Position numbers and translations under genes: made by a program
The notes under the pieces: generated by a model
The model's input: only the letters and a program-made list of their open reading frames with translations
What the model was told of the DNA's origin: nothing
Databases searched by the model: none
Part shown: piece by piece, positions 1-8,894 of the stretch
How the letters are laid out: the number at the start of each line of letters is the position of its first letter
Numbering within the stretch: the stretch's first letter is position 1
Assembly (NCBI GenBank): GCA_964604675.1
Contig: CAZSAT010000055.1
Coordinates: forward strand, 1-45,626
Direction of reading: 5' to 3'
Length of the DNA stretch: 45,626 bases
Origin: CAZSAT01 sp964604675
GTDB lineage: Bacteria > Myxococcota_A > UBA796 > CAJQPC01

Positions 1-919
1 AGAGGTCGGCGACCGTGTCGCGGAGGGTGACGAGCGGGTCGCGCGTGGTCCAGCCCAGCTCGAGCCGCGCCCGCCGGTCGTCGAGGTACCAGGTGTGACA
101 CGCCTGCTCGAGGTCGTGGCGCTCCAGCTCGATGCCCCAGCCGAAGCCATGCCTGCCGAGCTTGGGCATCCAGTCGAGCAGCGCGCGGGTGGCGCCGGGT
201 GCCTTGAGCGCTGGCGGCTCCCGGTCCGTGATCCGGGCCACGGTCGCGTAGAAGCGCTCGAAGGTCATGTTGGCGCTGCCGAGCAGGTAGCGTCGCCCGC
301 CGCGTCCCTTGGTCAGCGCCAGCGCTACGGCTTCGGCAACGTCGCGTACGTCGACGAAGCTCAGGCCACCCGGCGGCGTGGCCAGGACCTTGCCCTCGAG
401 AAACAGCGAGACCGGGCGGGTGCTCACGCCGGTGGCGTCGCCCGGGCCCAGCAGGAGGGTGGGGTTCAGGCAGACCACCTCGAGCCCTGGGCCGTTGGCG
501 TCCAGGGCGATCTGCTCAGCGTAGAGCTTGGACCGGTAGTACGGCCAGCGCTGGAGGATCGCGCGCGGCGTCTCACTGTCCTCGTCTGCGATGAAGTCGG
601 GATCGGTGGAGACCGCCACGGTGCCCGAGGTGGACACGTACACCACCCGCGGGACCCCCGCCGCACGCGCCGCGGCGAGCACGTTCTGCGTGCCGACCAC
701 GTGCACCTGGTACAGCTTTGCCGCGTCGGATTCATCGTGCGACACCAGGCCCGCGGCGTGCACCACCACGTCGACTCCGTCGAAGTGGCCTCGCAGGGAC
801 TCGGGGTCGGTGATGTCTGCGCCGAGGCTGCGGCTGAGGGGCACGACCTCGTGGTCGGTCAGGCGCTCCACGATGCGCTGGCCGAGGTAGCCGGTGGCAC
901 CGGTGACGAGGACCTTCAC
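1..919 (-). CDS. NAD-dependent epimerase/dehydratase (extended SDR), 3' end beyond window
   Basis: The minus strand from a GTG at 919 encodes an extended short-chain dehydrogenase. It has the N-terminal dinucleotide-binding motif GATGYLG near residues 7-13 and the catalytic YxxxK as YYRSK at about residues 125-129. The reading frame stays open to the window edge (306 codons seen), so the C-terminus is missing. The GTG overlaps the TGA of the upstream multienzyme gene as GTGA, so translation is probably coupled. As the last visible gene of the ether-lipid-like operon, it probably oxidises or reduces a hydroxyl or keto group on the lipid intermediate. That role is inferred from position only; the family also includes sugar-nucleotide epimerases and 3-beta-hydroxysteroid dehydrogenase-like enzymes. 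Confidence 0.85.
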   Translation of the reverse strand, partial: MKVLVTGATGYLGQRIVERLTDHEVVPLSRSLGADITDPESLRGHFDGVDVVVHAAGLVSHDESDAAKLYQVHVVGTQNVLAAARAAGVPRVVYVSTSGTVAVSTDPDFIADEDSETPRAILQRWPYYRSKLYAEQIALDANGPGLEVVCLNPTLLLGPGDATGVSTRPVSLFLEGKVLATPPGGLSFVDVRDVAEAVALALTKGRGGRRYLLGSANMTFERFYATVARITDREPPALKAPGATRALLDWMPKLGRHGFGWGIELERHDLEQACHTWYLDDRRARLELGWTTRDPLVTLRDTVADL

Positions 920-3900
920 GACGCGTTCCCCGAGAGGTTGAAGACCCGCGCGAACTCGACGAGCAGCGGAATCTTGTTGGTCTTGATGCGACCGGACATG
1001 AACTCGGGAGGCTCGGGCACGTAGCGCTCCGTGATGATGCGCCGCATGATCTCCTCCGAGGTCTTCACCACGCAGTCGGCCTTGCCCCCCGGCGGTCGGC
1101 CCTGCAGCACGCGCGCCCCTTCGGCGTCGCACACCACCGTGTACTTGCGACCGCCCTCCTTGTTGGCGAGCGAGAAGTACCACGACAGTCCGCCGTTCTT
1201 GAGCCGCTCCGGGTCGAAGCGATCCGGCAGCGCGGTGAAGGCCTGTTCGATGGGATCGACCACCACCTCCGGCTCGGCCGCGCCCGCCTCCACCGTGTGC
1301 AGCTCCAGCACCTGCCCGTCCCGCAGCTGCGTCACCGCCTGCTGGGTCAGCCGGGCGACCTCCCGTGCGGCCTCGCTGGGGCGCAAGCCCTCCGTGATGC
1401 GCCGGAGCTCTTTCATCTCGAGCGGCGGGCCGATGCGCACGGTGACGTCGCGGCCCTTGGGCAGCACGGCACCCTTCGGCAGGATCTCGAACGTGCCGTC
1501 GAGGTGGAGCGGCAGGATGTCCACGCCCGTCTCCAGCGCGAGCCGTCCGACGAGCGGCTTGAAGTCCCCGATCGAGCCGTCGGTGCGCCGGGTGCCCTCG
1601 GGGAAGAGCAGCACCACGTTCCCGGCGGCGATCACGCCCTTGGCCTGCTCGAGGCTGGCGCGGAAGCCCTGCTTCCGGCTGATCGGCTGGAGGTTGGTCA
1701 GCTGCTCGAAGTAGGCGACCCACCACTTGTTGCCCTCGAAGAAGTAGTCGCTGGCCGCGAGCGCCACGAGCTTCCGCCCGTAGGGTCCCAGCGCGAACTT
1801 CACCAGCCCCATGTCGAGGTGGGAGCAGTGGTTCGAGACCACGATGGCCGGGCGGTTCTGGGGGATGAACGCGCGCCCGAACACGCGGGTGTGCAGCCCC
1901 TTGCCGTAGAGCTCACGCTGGGCGTAGCCAAGGCTGGCGCGCAGGGGCTTCACCATCGGCATGGGGATGCGGAACTCCTCGCGGGCGTCGGGCTCCTTCT
2001 CGATGGTGGGGGTCGGTGCGCGCACCAGCGACACCACGTCCGAAACGGTCTCGCACTGGGAGAGCGCCTCCGGGTCGGGCTTGCCGCCGTCGATGCCTTC
2101 GAGCGCGCTGGCGAGCTCGACCCACATCAGGCTGTCGAAGCCCAGCTCGTCGGCCAGGCGCGTGCCCGCGGTGACCTTCGCGGAGTCGAGCCCCGCCACG
2201 CTGGCGACGGCGCGTGCCACCGGGGCCGACACCCCCTCCTTCTTGGAGATGCGCTTGGGGGCCGCTGCCTCGATCTTGTCGAGCACGGCCTTGACCTCGC
2301 GGCGCTTGACCTTCCGCGTGGACGTGCGCGGCAGGTCGGCATCGACCAGGTGCAGCACGGCCGGGCGTTGCACCTTCGGCAGCTTCGCCACGGCGTCCTT
2401 CGCAGCCTGCCGGGCCCGGTCGTGCCGCGTGGCCCGGTCCAGGTCGTTGTCGGTGGCGGGCACGACCAACATGCCGAGACGCTCACCCCCGCGTGGATCC
2501 TCGAGCCCGACCAGCGCGTACTCCTGGATGTAGGGCAGGTTGGGGCCGAGGGTGTTCTCGACGTCGTCGAGGTAGACGTTCTCGCCCGAGGCGGTGACCA
2601 CGACCTCCTTGGCGCGGCCGAGGATCGTCAGGCGTCCGCGGTGGTCGATGCGGCCCAGGTCCCCCGTTCGGAGCCAGCCGTCGTCGCTGACCACCGCCTG
2701 GGTCGCCTCGACGTTGCCGAAGTAGCCGGCCATGACGTTGTCTCCCCGTGCCATCACCTCGCCCACACCCTCGTCGTTGGGCTTCTCGATGCGCAGCTCG
2801 ACGCCAGGGATCGCCTCCCCGACGTGACCAGGCTTGGAGCCGGGCGCGCCCTTGGCGACAGTGAGCACCGGAGCTGCCTCGGTCAGCCCGTAGCCCTCTG
2901 CCAGGTGCAACCCGAGCCCGCTGAAGAGCTCCTGGGTCTCCTTGGGCAGTGCCGCGCCGCCGCTGATCAGGAAGCGGATGTTGCCGCCGAGGCGCTCGTG
3001 CACGGTGCCGAACAGCAGCCGGCCCACGTCGAGTCCCGTGGAGCGGCCGAGGATGCGGTTCGCCTCGAGGCCGAAGTCCACGCCGTGTCGGAACAGGTCC
3101 CCTTTCTCCGCGATCTGGCCGCGGATGCGTCGCTCGAGGAGCTGCCACAGCGCCGGGACACCCACCATCGCGGTGATCCGGCCTTCCGTGAGACCCTTGT
3201 TCAGGCTCTCACCCGTGAGCTCGTCCAGGTAGAGCACCCGTGCGCCGCGGGACAGCGGGAGCAACAAGCCGCAGCTGAACTCGAAGGTGTGGTGCAGCGG
3301 AAGCACCGACATCACGCGGTCGGTCTCGCGGAGCGGGAAGATGCGTCCGAGGCTCGCGAGCAGGGAACAGAAGTTCCGGTGGGTCAGCATCACACCCTTG
3401 GGCGTGCCCGTGGTGCCGCTGGTGAACAGGATCGCCGCGACCGCGTCGGGATCCCGGTCGAAGGCCGGCAGCGGGTCGCCCGCGCCGGGTGCCGTGACCT
3501 CGTGCAGGTCGTACTCCGCGACCGAGAGGCCGTGGCCGAAGGCCGTGCGAGCCTCCTCGTCCAGCACGGAAGCGGTCGCGCCCGAGGCCGCCTCGACGTT
3601 GGCTGCCTGCGAAGCTGTGTAGGCGGGGTCCATCGGAACGACGCTGGCGCCGGCCGCGAGGATGCCGAAGTACGCGATGACCCAGTCTGGGTGGTTCTTG
3701 CCGGCCAGCATCACGCGGTCACCGACCTTCACACCGGCCAGGCCCAGCCGCACGCCGGTCGCCTGGGCCCGCTCGAGCACCTGCCGGTAGGGGACACGGG
3801 TCAGGCCGTCGTCGTGCATGCGCATCAGCGCCGGTGCGAGGTCATGGCGCGCCACGAGCTCGTCGAGGAAGTCGAGCAGGGTGTCGTGCGCACGGAGCGG

Positions 3901-5535
3901 CTTGACGGTCCGCTTGACCCTCTCCGAGATCTCCGGGAACACGTTCTGCACCAGCCCGGGGCCGTGCACGTCGAGGATGTAGTGCCGCCAGTCCAGCTCT
4001 TCGGGGTTCCAGGGGACCAGAGCGCGCTGCTCGTCGTCGAGGCGGTCCAGGGCGGCGCGCGTGTTGGCGCACGAGAAGCGGTAGTTGTGCGTCGCGGTGA
4101 AGGGCACGAACTGATCGATGATCTTGCCCTTGACCGAGAGCCCCTTCGAAAGGCCCTGCAGTCCCTTCGCGGCGGGGGCGGTGATGGGCTTCAGCGGGCC
4201 GGGCAGCGCCTTCAGGCGCTTGGCGGTCCTGGTGGCGAGCTGGCTCATCCAGGCCGGCCCGCGCTCGAAGTGGTCCGACGCCGTGGTGTGTCGAGACTCG
4301 AAGCGCTTGTCCAGGAAGTCCAGCACGGGGTTGTCGCCCTGCTCGTTCAGGTGCTTCCGCTTGAAGAGGCCGACCAGCTCGATCAGCCGATACATCTTCA
4401 GAGGGTTCTGGTCGCTCGTGCCGTACTGGTAGACGGGCTTGTGGGTGCCCTCCAGGAGCTCGCCCAGGGTGAGCAGCAGGCCCGCGGCGACGTAGTCGAC
4501 GGGGATGACGTCGAGCACCGACTCCTCGCGGGCCGGGAAGTGGGTGGGTCCCCGCTGTAGCGCCAGGTAGATCATCGGGGCCGAGGTGTTGATGCCCTCG
4601 CACCAGCCGGTGCGGGGAAACGCGATCGCCGACTCGATCACGGCGGGACGCCCGATGGCGAAGGGCAGCCCCGAGGTGGCGAGGATCTGTTCGCCGATGG
4701 ACTTCGTGTAGGTGTAGGTGTTGTGCCATCCCCAGAACCAGGCGCGCTCGAGCCCAGCGTCGACCAGGCGATCCTCCTCGAAGGTCCGGCGGACCTTGGC
4801 CAGCTCGCTCTTCAGCGCGCTGCCCCGTGCCGGCTCGCCCTTGTCGATCAGGTTCTTCTTCGCCGTGTCGAGGAACTGCGACTCGCGGTAGGCGTCGTTG
4901 GCCCGGTGGCGCACGTTGTCGACCAGGTCGACGCACTCGGCGATCTCCCTGGCCGGGTCCCAGTGCTCCGTGGCCAGCGTGTCGGCCTTGGGGAAGGGCC
5001 ACTCGAGCGGGTGGATCTCGTCGACCTGTCCGGTCCGATCGCCCGCGACGTAGCAGGTGGACGTGTGCAGGAAGCGCACGTTGTCGAGGTCCTGGGCGAG
5101 GGCCACCAGGTTCTGCATGCCGAAGGCGTTGGCCTTTAAGGCGTAGTCCAAGGGCGGGTTGAAGCTCACCACACCGGCGATGTTCAGCAGGCAGTCCACC
5201 TGGCCCCGGATCGTGTCGCGGACCTCCTGGGGCACCCCTGCGAAGTCCTCGGACACGTCACCGGGAATCGCGGTGATCTTGCCGCGCATGAAGGCTTCGT
5301 AGCCGCCGCCGTGGGTGGCTCGGATCGGGTCGAAGGCTTCGCTCGTGAGGATCTCCCGCTCGAAACGCACCGGGGAGGTCATCGTTCCCTTCGGACGCAC
5401 GACGAGCCAGATGTGACCGATCTCGGGGAAGCGGTCGAGCAGGAGCGACAGGGTGACCTTTCCCAGGAAACCGGTGCCGCCCATGACCAGCAGGCGCTGG
5501 CCGGTGAGCTGCGCGCGCAGGTCCAGGGTGCTCAC
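916..5535 (-). CDS. elbD: ElbD-like multifunctional enzyme: fatty acyl reductase / AMP-ligase / ACP / acyltransferase / SCP2
   Basis: This 1539-residue protein carries five domains in order. An SDR-type fatty acyl thioester reductase comes first (GGTGFLG at 19-25, YTYTK at 274-278, about residues 1-520). An acyl-adenylate-forming ligase follows (TSGTTGTPKG near 700, about 540-1080). A carrier domain has its phosphopantetheine serine in LGFDSLMW near 1130. A PlsC-type acyltransferase has NHCSHLD near 1230 and FPEGTR near 1308. The C-terminal ~105 residues look like an SCP2 sterol-carrier domain. From memory, this architecture and length match ElbD, the myxobacterial enzyme for alkyl ether lipids. 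The expected chemistry is fatty acid activation, loading on the carrier, reduction to the alcohol level and acyl transfer. It starts with GTG at 5535, overlapping the upstream TGA (GTGA), and ends in a GTGA overlap with the SDR gene. The SCP2 domain is the part I am least sure is shared with the reference enzyme. Confidence 0.82.
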   Translation of the reverse strand: MSTLDLRAQLTGQRLLVMGGTGFLGKVTLSLLLDRFPEIGHIWLVVRPKGTMTSPVRFEREILTSEAFDPIRATHGGGYEAFMRGKITAIPGDVSEDFAGVPQEVRDTIRGQVDCLLNIAGVVSFNPPLDYALKANAFGMQNLVALAQDLDNVRFLHTSTCYVAGDRTGQVDEIHPLEWPFPKADTLATEHWDPAREIAECVDLVDNVRHRANDAYRESQFLDTAKKNLIDKGEPARGSALKSELAKVRRTFEEDRLVDAGLERAWFWGWHNTYTYTKSIGEQILATSGLPFAIGRPAVIESAIAFPRTGWCEGINTSAPMIYLALQRGPTHFPAREESVLDVIPVDYVAAGLLLTLGELLEGTHKPVYQYGTSDQNPLKMYRLIELVGLFKRKHLNEQGDNPVLDFLDKRFESRHTTASDHFERGPAWMSQLATRTAKRLKALPGPLKPITAPAAKGLQGLSKGLSVKGKIIDQFVPFTATHNYRFSCANTRAALDRLDDEQRALVPWNPEELDWRHYILDVHGPGLVQNVFPEISERVKRTVKPLRAHDTLLDFLDELVARHDLAPALMRMHDDGLTRVPYRQVLERAQATGVRLGLAGVKVGDRVMLAGKNHPDWVIAYFGILAAGASVVPMDPAYTASQAANVEAASGATASVLDEEARTAFGHGLSVAEYDLHEVTAPGAGDPLPAFDRDPDAVAAILFTSGTTGTPKGVMLTHRNFCSLLASLGRIFPLRETDRVMSVLPLHHTFEFSCGLLLPLSRGARVLYLDELTGESLNKGLTEGRITAMVGVPALWQLLERRIRGQIAEKGDLFRHGVDFGLEANRILGRSTGLDVGRLLFGTVHERLGGNIRFLISGGAALPKETQELFSGLGLHLAEGYGLTEAAPVLTVAKGAPGSKPGHVGEAIPGVELRIEKPNDEGVGEVMARGDNVMAGYFGNVEATQAVVSDDGWLRTGDLGRIDHRGRLTILGRAKEVVVTASGENVYLDDVENTLGPNLPYIQEYALVGLEDPRGGERLGMLVVPATDNDLDRATRHDRARQAAKDAVAKLPKVQRPAVLHLVDADLPRTSTRKVKRREVKAVLDKIEAAAPKRISKKEGVSAPVARAVASVAGLDSAKVTAGTRLADELGFDSLMWVELASALEGIDGGKPDPEALSQCETVSDVVSLVRAPTPTIEKEPDAREEFRIPMPMVKPLRASLGYAQRELYGKGLHTRVFGRAFIPQNRPAIVVSNHCSHLDMGLVKFALGPYGRKLVALAASDYFFEGNKWWVAYFEQLTNLQPISRKQGFRASLEQAKGVIAAGNVVLLFPEGTRRTDGSIGDFKPLVGRLALETGVDILPLHLDGTFEILPKGAVLPKGRDVTVRIGPPLEMKELRRITEGLRPSEAAREVARLTQQAVTQLRDGQVLELHTVEAGAAEPEVVVDPIEQAFTALPDRFDPERLKNGGLSWYFSLANKEGGRKYTVVCDAEGARVLQGRPPGGKADCVVKTSEEIMRRIITERYVPEPPEFMSGRIKTNKIPLLVEFARVFNLSGNAS

Positions 5536-7160
5536 TTGGCCTCTCCGATCCGGGCCGTCTCGTCGGGCGTGACGTCCGCCAGCAGCACGGGGGCGATGCG
5601 GAAGACCGTCATGCTCGGGTCCGGCGGGGCGGTCTCCCTAGCCATCCGGAGCGCCACGTCGAAGGTCGGAGCGGTCTCGTAGCCGAGGATCTCCGGCACG
5701 TACTCGTTGTCGGCGGCGACCACGATGACGCGACCGCGGTGCTGCCGCCCGTTCTCGCCCCAGTACCACATGTAGAAGGGATGGGCGGGGTGGTAGCCCT
5801 TGCCGGTTCGATACATCTGGATGTACCCAGGATGACGCGCATAGTCGCGCTCGAAGCGCTTGTGGAGCTCCATCGCATCGCGGGTCTGTGGCAGCAGCTT
5901 GTGGAAGAACTCCACGTAGGCGGCGTGCTGCTCGGGGTCGAAGCGGTCGCTGCAGGGGTGCAGCAGGATGATGGTGCCGCCCTTCTTCAAGAGCGGAACG
6001 CCCCGGTGCAGGTTGTGCAGGTAGCCCTCGGCCATGACCGACACGAGCAGGGGGTTGAGGAACGCGTTGACGTTGTAGGGGCTGATGTACGGGATCGGGA
6101 AGACCACGATGTCGGACTGGCCCTTGATGGGCACCGCGAGCTGCTCGTAGCACTTCTCGACACACTTCTTGTGGGTCGCCTCGGTCTCGCCCGCCCACAC
6201 CCCGATGACGCCGTACGGCGCGGGCACCTTCTCGAAGATGGCCTGCCTGGCGGGCTGGGGGAGACGATCCAGGGTCTTCACGAGGAGCTTCAGGCCGCGC
6301 TTCTCGGTGGAGCTGAGCTCGTCTTCGTTCTTGCCGAGGAACTCGAGCGGCTTGTCGAACATGGCGTTGTTGACGGTCGACTCGATGTGGAAGACCTGGA
6401 CGTGCCGGTTGATGAGCTGTCCGACCTGCACCATGCGCGACGCGAGGAAGCTGTCCTCGGGGTCCATGTAGGAGTTGGTCTTGCGGATGGTGTACGGGTT
6501 GTGGTGGCCGAGCAGCGTGCGGTACCCGACCAGGCCGGTGCCGAGGCTCTTGTAGCCACCGTTCATCGGCACGAAGGTCAGGTTGCAGTACACGACCAGG
6601 TCGCTCTCGGCGGCCCTGCTGTTGATCTCGACCTCGAGGCCGTCCTCGGTCGTGCCGAGGAAGGTCAGGCCGTCGGGGCGCTCGGCATCGTGGTTGTAGA
6701 GGCGGTCGGGCCAGTAGGTGTCGAAGATCTTGCGACCGAGGATGTGACGGATCTCGTTGGCCGCCATCGGTCGGTGGAAGGCCGTGGCGATGATCAGCTC
6801 GACGTCCTCGATGCCGTAGTCGGCGAGCAGCTCCAGCACGACCTCGACCTGGAGCTGGCGGACGTCCGGGGCCTTCATCGGCGGCAGCGGCATCGAGATG
6901 TCGTCGATCGCGATGGTCACCTTCATGCCGGGCTTGAGCCGCGCGTAGAGCGGCGCGCCGCTCTCCGGGTGGTTGATCGCGTAGCGGATGGCCGCCTTGA
7001 CGTCGTTGAGCGGCTTCATCGGCGGCTTCGGGTAGAGCACCCGGGTGCCCACCGGCAGATCGACCTCGAGGAACTTGGTCCCGTGGAAGAGCACGCGGGG
7101 TGCGCTTCGGTGGTCGATGGTGACGACGCAGGGGTGGTCGACGTGGGGGTTCACAGACAT
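5532..7160 (-). CDS. LarA/DUF2088-family protein (nickel-pincer racemase-like)
   Basis: The 542-residue protein resembles the LarA lactate-racemase superfamily, whose members use a covalently attached nickel-pincer nucleotide to racemise or epimerise 2-hydroxy acids. Family-like features are VTIAIDD near 81-87, a THRP-type motif present as AFHRP (His129), GGYK with the candidate cofactor lysine Lys204, and a His pair at 219-220. The usual SGG before the lysine is NGG, and I do not see the expected extra histidine just before it, so the cofactor site is variant. It sits between the HAD phosphatase (7 bp upstream) and the ElbD-like gene (4-bp overlap), inside the ether-lipid-like operon. The substrate is unknown; a hydroxylated C3 unit of the lipid backbone is only a guess. 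It starts at ATG 7160. Confidence 0.72.
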   Translation of the reverse strand: MSVNPHVDHPCVVTIDHRSAPRVLFHGTKFLEVDLPVGTRVLYPKPPMKPLNDVKAAIRYAINHPESGAPLYARLKPGMKVTIAIDDISMPLPPMKAPDVRQLQVEVVLELLADYGIEDVELIIATAFHRPMAANEIRHILGRKIFDTYWPDRLYNHDAERPDGLTFLGTTEDGLEVEINSRAAESDLVVYCNLTFVPMNGGYKSLGTGLVGYRTLLGHHNPYTIRKTNSYMDPEDSFLASRMVQVGQLINRHVQVFHIESTVNNAMFDKPLEFLGKNEDELSSTEKRGLKLLVKTLDRLPQPARQAIFEKVPAPYGVIGVWAGETEATHKKCVEKCYEQLAVPIKGQSDIVVFPIPYISPYNVNAFLNPLLVSVMAEGYLHNLHRGVPLLKKGGTIILLHPCSDRFDPEQHAAYVEFFHKLLPQTRDAMELHKRFERDYARHPGYIQMYRTGKGYHPAHPFYMWYWGENGRQHRGRVIVVAADNEYVPEILGYETAPTFDVALRMARETAPPDPSMTVFRIAPVLLADVTPDETARIGEAK

Positions 7161-7167
7161 TCCGGCC

Positions 7168-7872
7168 TCAGGTGGCGCTGCGAGCCTGACTGCCGCGCGC
7201 GGGGCGGTCGATGTCGAGCACCGGCCAGCTGTAGGCGCGCGCGAGCTGTCGCAGCTTGCGGTCGGGGTTCACGCAATGGGGATGGCCGACGACCGAGAGC
7301 ATCGGCACGTCGGAGTAGCTGTCGGAGTAGCCGTGGCAGCGGGCCAGGTCGTGGCCGTGCTCGCGGGCATCCGCGACGATGAGCTGGGACTTGCCCGGAC
7401 CGGCGACCACCGGTCGCATCAGCTTGCCGGTGGCGTAGCCGTCCTTCATCTCGAGGCGGTTGGTCAACAGGTCGGAGTCGGGCACGCCGAGTCGGCGCGC
7501 GAGGGGCCGGATCGTGTGGTCGAGGCTGCCGGTGACCAGCACGATGCGCAGGCCGGCGTCCTGGCACTTCTTCACGAGGTCGAAGGTGCCTGCGAAGAGC
7601 CGCGGCTTGACGATGCTGTCGTAGACCTCCTCGCTCAGGCAGACCATGCGGTCTTCGCTCACGCCCTTGAAGTGCGCGAACAGCATCTCGTTGAAGAGGC
7701 GCCGGTCGCGCAGCTCCGCGAGGGCCATCAGGGGGCCGCTCAAGAGCGCGCCCCCGATCTTCTTCGCAGACTCCAGGGGACTGGCCTGGTTGGCCAGGAT
7801 CATCACCGTGGGGTGGATCAGGTTGGTACCGACGAGGGTGCCGTCGACGTCGAAGTAGGCTGCCGCGCTCAT
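7168..7872 (-). CDS. HAD-superfamily phosphatase, SerB-like (HAD-IB)
   Basis: This 234-residue protein has HAD motif I as DVDGTL (residues 8-13), motif II as VTGSLD, and a motif IV region GYSDSYSDVPML. Aspartate 8 is the predicted phospho-acceptor. The family dephosphorylates small phosphoesters such as phosphoserine or lipid phosphates. I chose ATG 7872 because GGAG lies 8 bases upstream; an in-frame TTG at 7908 would add 12 residues without motif support. It is the first gene of the minus-strand operon with the LarA-like, ElbD-like and SDR genes, so the likely substrate is a phosphorylated lipid or glycerol intermediate (inference). A comparable phosphatase is, from memory, part of the myxobacterial elb cluster. 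Confidence 0.8.
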   Translation of the reverse strand: MSAAAYFDVDGTLVGTNLIHPTVMILANQASPLESAKKIGGALLSGPLMALAELRDRRLFNEMLFAHFKGVSEDRMVCLSEEVYDSIVKPRLFAGTFDLVKKCQDAGLRIVLVTGSLDHTIRPLARRLGVPDSDLLTNRLEMKDGYATGKLMRPVVAGPGKSQLIVADAREHGHDLARCHGYSDSYSDVPMLSVVGHPHCVNPDRKLRQLARAYSWPVLDIDRPARGSQARSAT

Positions 7873-7910
7873 GCCAGGGGCTCCAAGGTCGCGCGGATAA
7901 CCGCTCAAGT

Positions 7911-7924
7911 CGGTGAAATCACCG
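7911..7924. promoter_or_regulatory. Perfect 6-2-6 inverted repeat upstream of the ether-lipid-like operon
   Basis: CGGTGA-AA-TCACCG lies 38 bp before the ATG of the first operon gene, in the only gap between it and the hydrolase gene. A second, imperfect inverted repeat (GTGCG...CGCAC) follows at about 7924-7943. Either could be an operator or the apex of a weak terminator for the upstream gene; no T-run follows. Confidence 0.4.
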
Positions 7925-7959
7925 TGCGAAAGGCTTTACGCACCGCGTTGTGGTGCCGA

Positions 7960-8886
7960 TCAACCACCCTCGACGAAGGCCAGGATGCGCTCGAGGGTGG
8001 GGGCGGTGTCGTCCGGAGAGAGGATGTCGCCGGCGAGCACGTGGTTCGACGGGTCGCCCACGGCGTCGACGAGCCAGGTGGCCCGGCGGGTCGAGCCGAA
8101 GTCGGCGAAGCGGGCCTGCGCGGTCTCGGGGTTGATGACCTCGTCGTTGGGGCTGGTGATCAGGAGGGCCGGCGCGGTGATGGTCGAGACGTCGGTGCGT
8201 TCCACCAGGCGCACGAGCTCCATCATCGGAAGCAGGGCGGTCGAGGGGTAGCGCCAGGTCCAGTAAGTGGCCTGGCCGTCGTTGTGGGGCTCCCACTCTC
8301 GGGTGTCGCCCGTGGCGACCTTGAGCAGCAGCCTGCGACCGGGCCAGGTCAGCAGGCGTGCCGTGCCGTCCCGCGGGAAGAAGTTCGGGCTCATCAGCAC
8401 CAGCGCCGAGATCTCGGACTGGGGCACGGTGGTGGCGAGCCAGGTCGCGAGGGTGCCACCGGTCGACGTGGACACCAACAGCACCCGCTCGCCCAGGGTG
8501 CGGCCGATCGACCACGCCTCGCGCGCGTCGGCCTTCCAGGCCTCGAGCGTCGCCTCGGCCATCGCGTCGTCGCTCCGGCCGTGGCCGGTCAAGCGGGGGA
8601 AGTACACGTTGGCGTGCAGGCGTTGGCCGAGCTCCTCACAGAGCGGCGAAACCTCCTGGCGGGTGGCCGAGAAGCCGTGCAGGTAGACCACCGCGAGCTC
8701 GGTCTTGCCCGGCGCTTCGGGGTGCGCCCACTGGATGTGCTTCTCCGTGCCCGGCACCAGGTCCTCGAAGCGCGCCTCATCCTGAGCGAGCCAGTCGACC
8801 AGCTGCAGCGGATCCGTCGGGGGCGCAGCCACGTTGGGAACCTCGGGGGACGGCTTGATGCAGGCCATGAGCACGGTGAGGAGCAT
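7960..8886 (-). CDS. Lipoprotein alpha/beta hydrolase (serine esterase/lysophospholipase-like)
   Basis: The 308-residue protein begins MLLTVLMAC, a very short lipoprotein signal with Cys9 as the predicted lipidated residue. It then shows an alpha/beta-hydrolase fold: VVYLHGF oxyanion strand, nucleophile elbow TSTGG, an acid residue in SPNDEV, and a histidine in SNHVL near the C-terminus. It probably hydrolyses ester bonds at the cell envelope; the substrate is unknown. A much longer open frame continues upstream to 10317, but it is antisense-like low-complexity sequence inside the amidase gene. ATG 8886, just before the signal, is therefore the real start. There is no Shine-Dalgarno; TAGGGC sits 5 bases upstream and shares the amidase stop codon. 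The amidase gene ends 8 bp upstream, so co-transcription is possible. Confidence 0.82.
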   Translation of the reverse strand: MLLTVLMACIKPSPEVPNVAAPPTDPLQLVDWLAQDEARFEDLVPGTEKHIQWAHPEAPGKTELAVVYLHGFSATRQEVSPLCEELGQRLHANVYFPRLTGHGRSDDAMAEATLEAWKADAREAWSIGRTLGERVLLVSTSTGGTLATWLATTVPQSEISALVLMSPNFFPRDGTARLLTWPGRRLLLKVATGDTREWEPHNDGQATYWTWRYPSTALLPMMELVRLVERTDVSTITAPALLITSPNDEVINPETAQARFADFGSTRRATWLVDAVGDPSNHVLAGDILSPDDTAPTLERILAFVEGG

Positions 8887-8894
8887 GGGGCGCC

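Noticed and set aside
1297..4560. A 1087-residue plus-strand open frame
   Set aside because: It is antisense to the ElbD-like gene, has a His/Gly/Val/Arg-rich composition without motifs, and is a by-product of GC-rich codon use.
7873..7908. TTG 7908 as the start of the HAD phosphatase
   Set aside because: It adds 12 residues with no motif value, while ATG 7872 has a GGAG at good spacing and directly precedes the catalytic motif.
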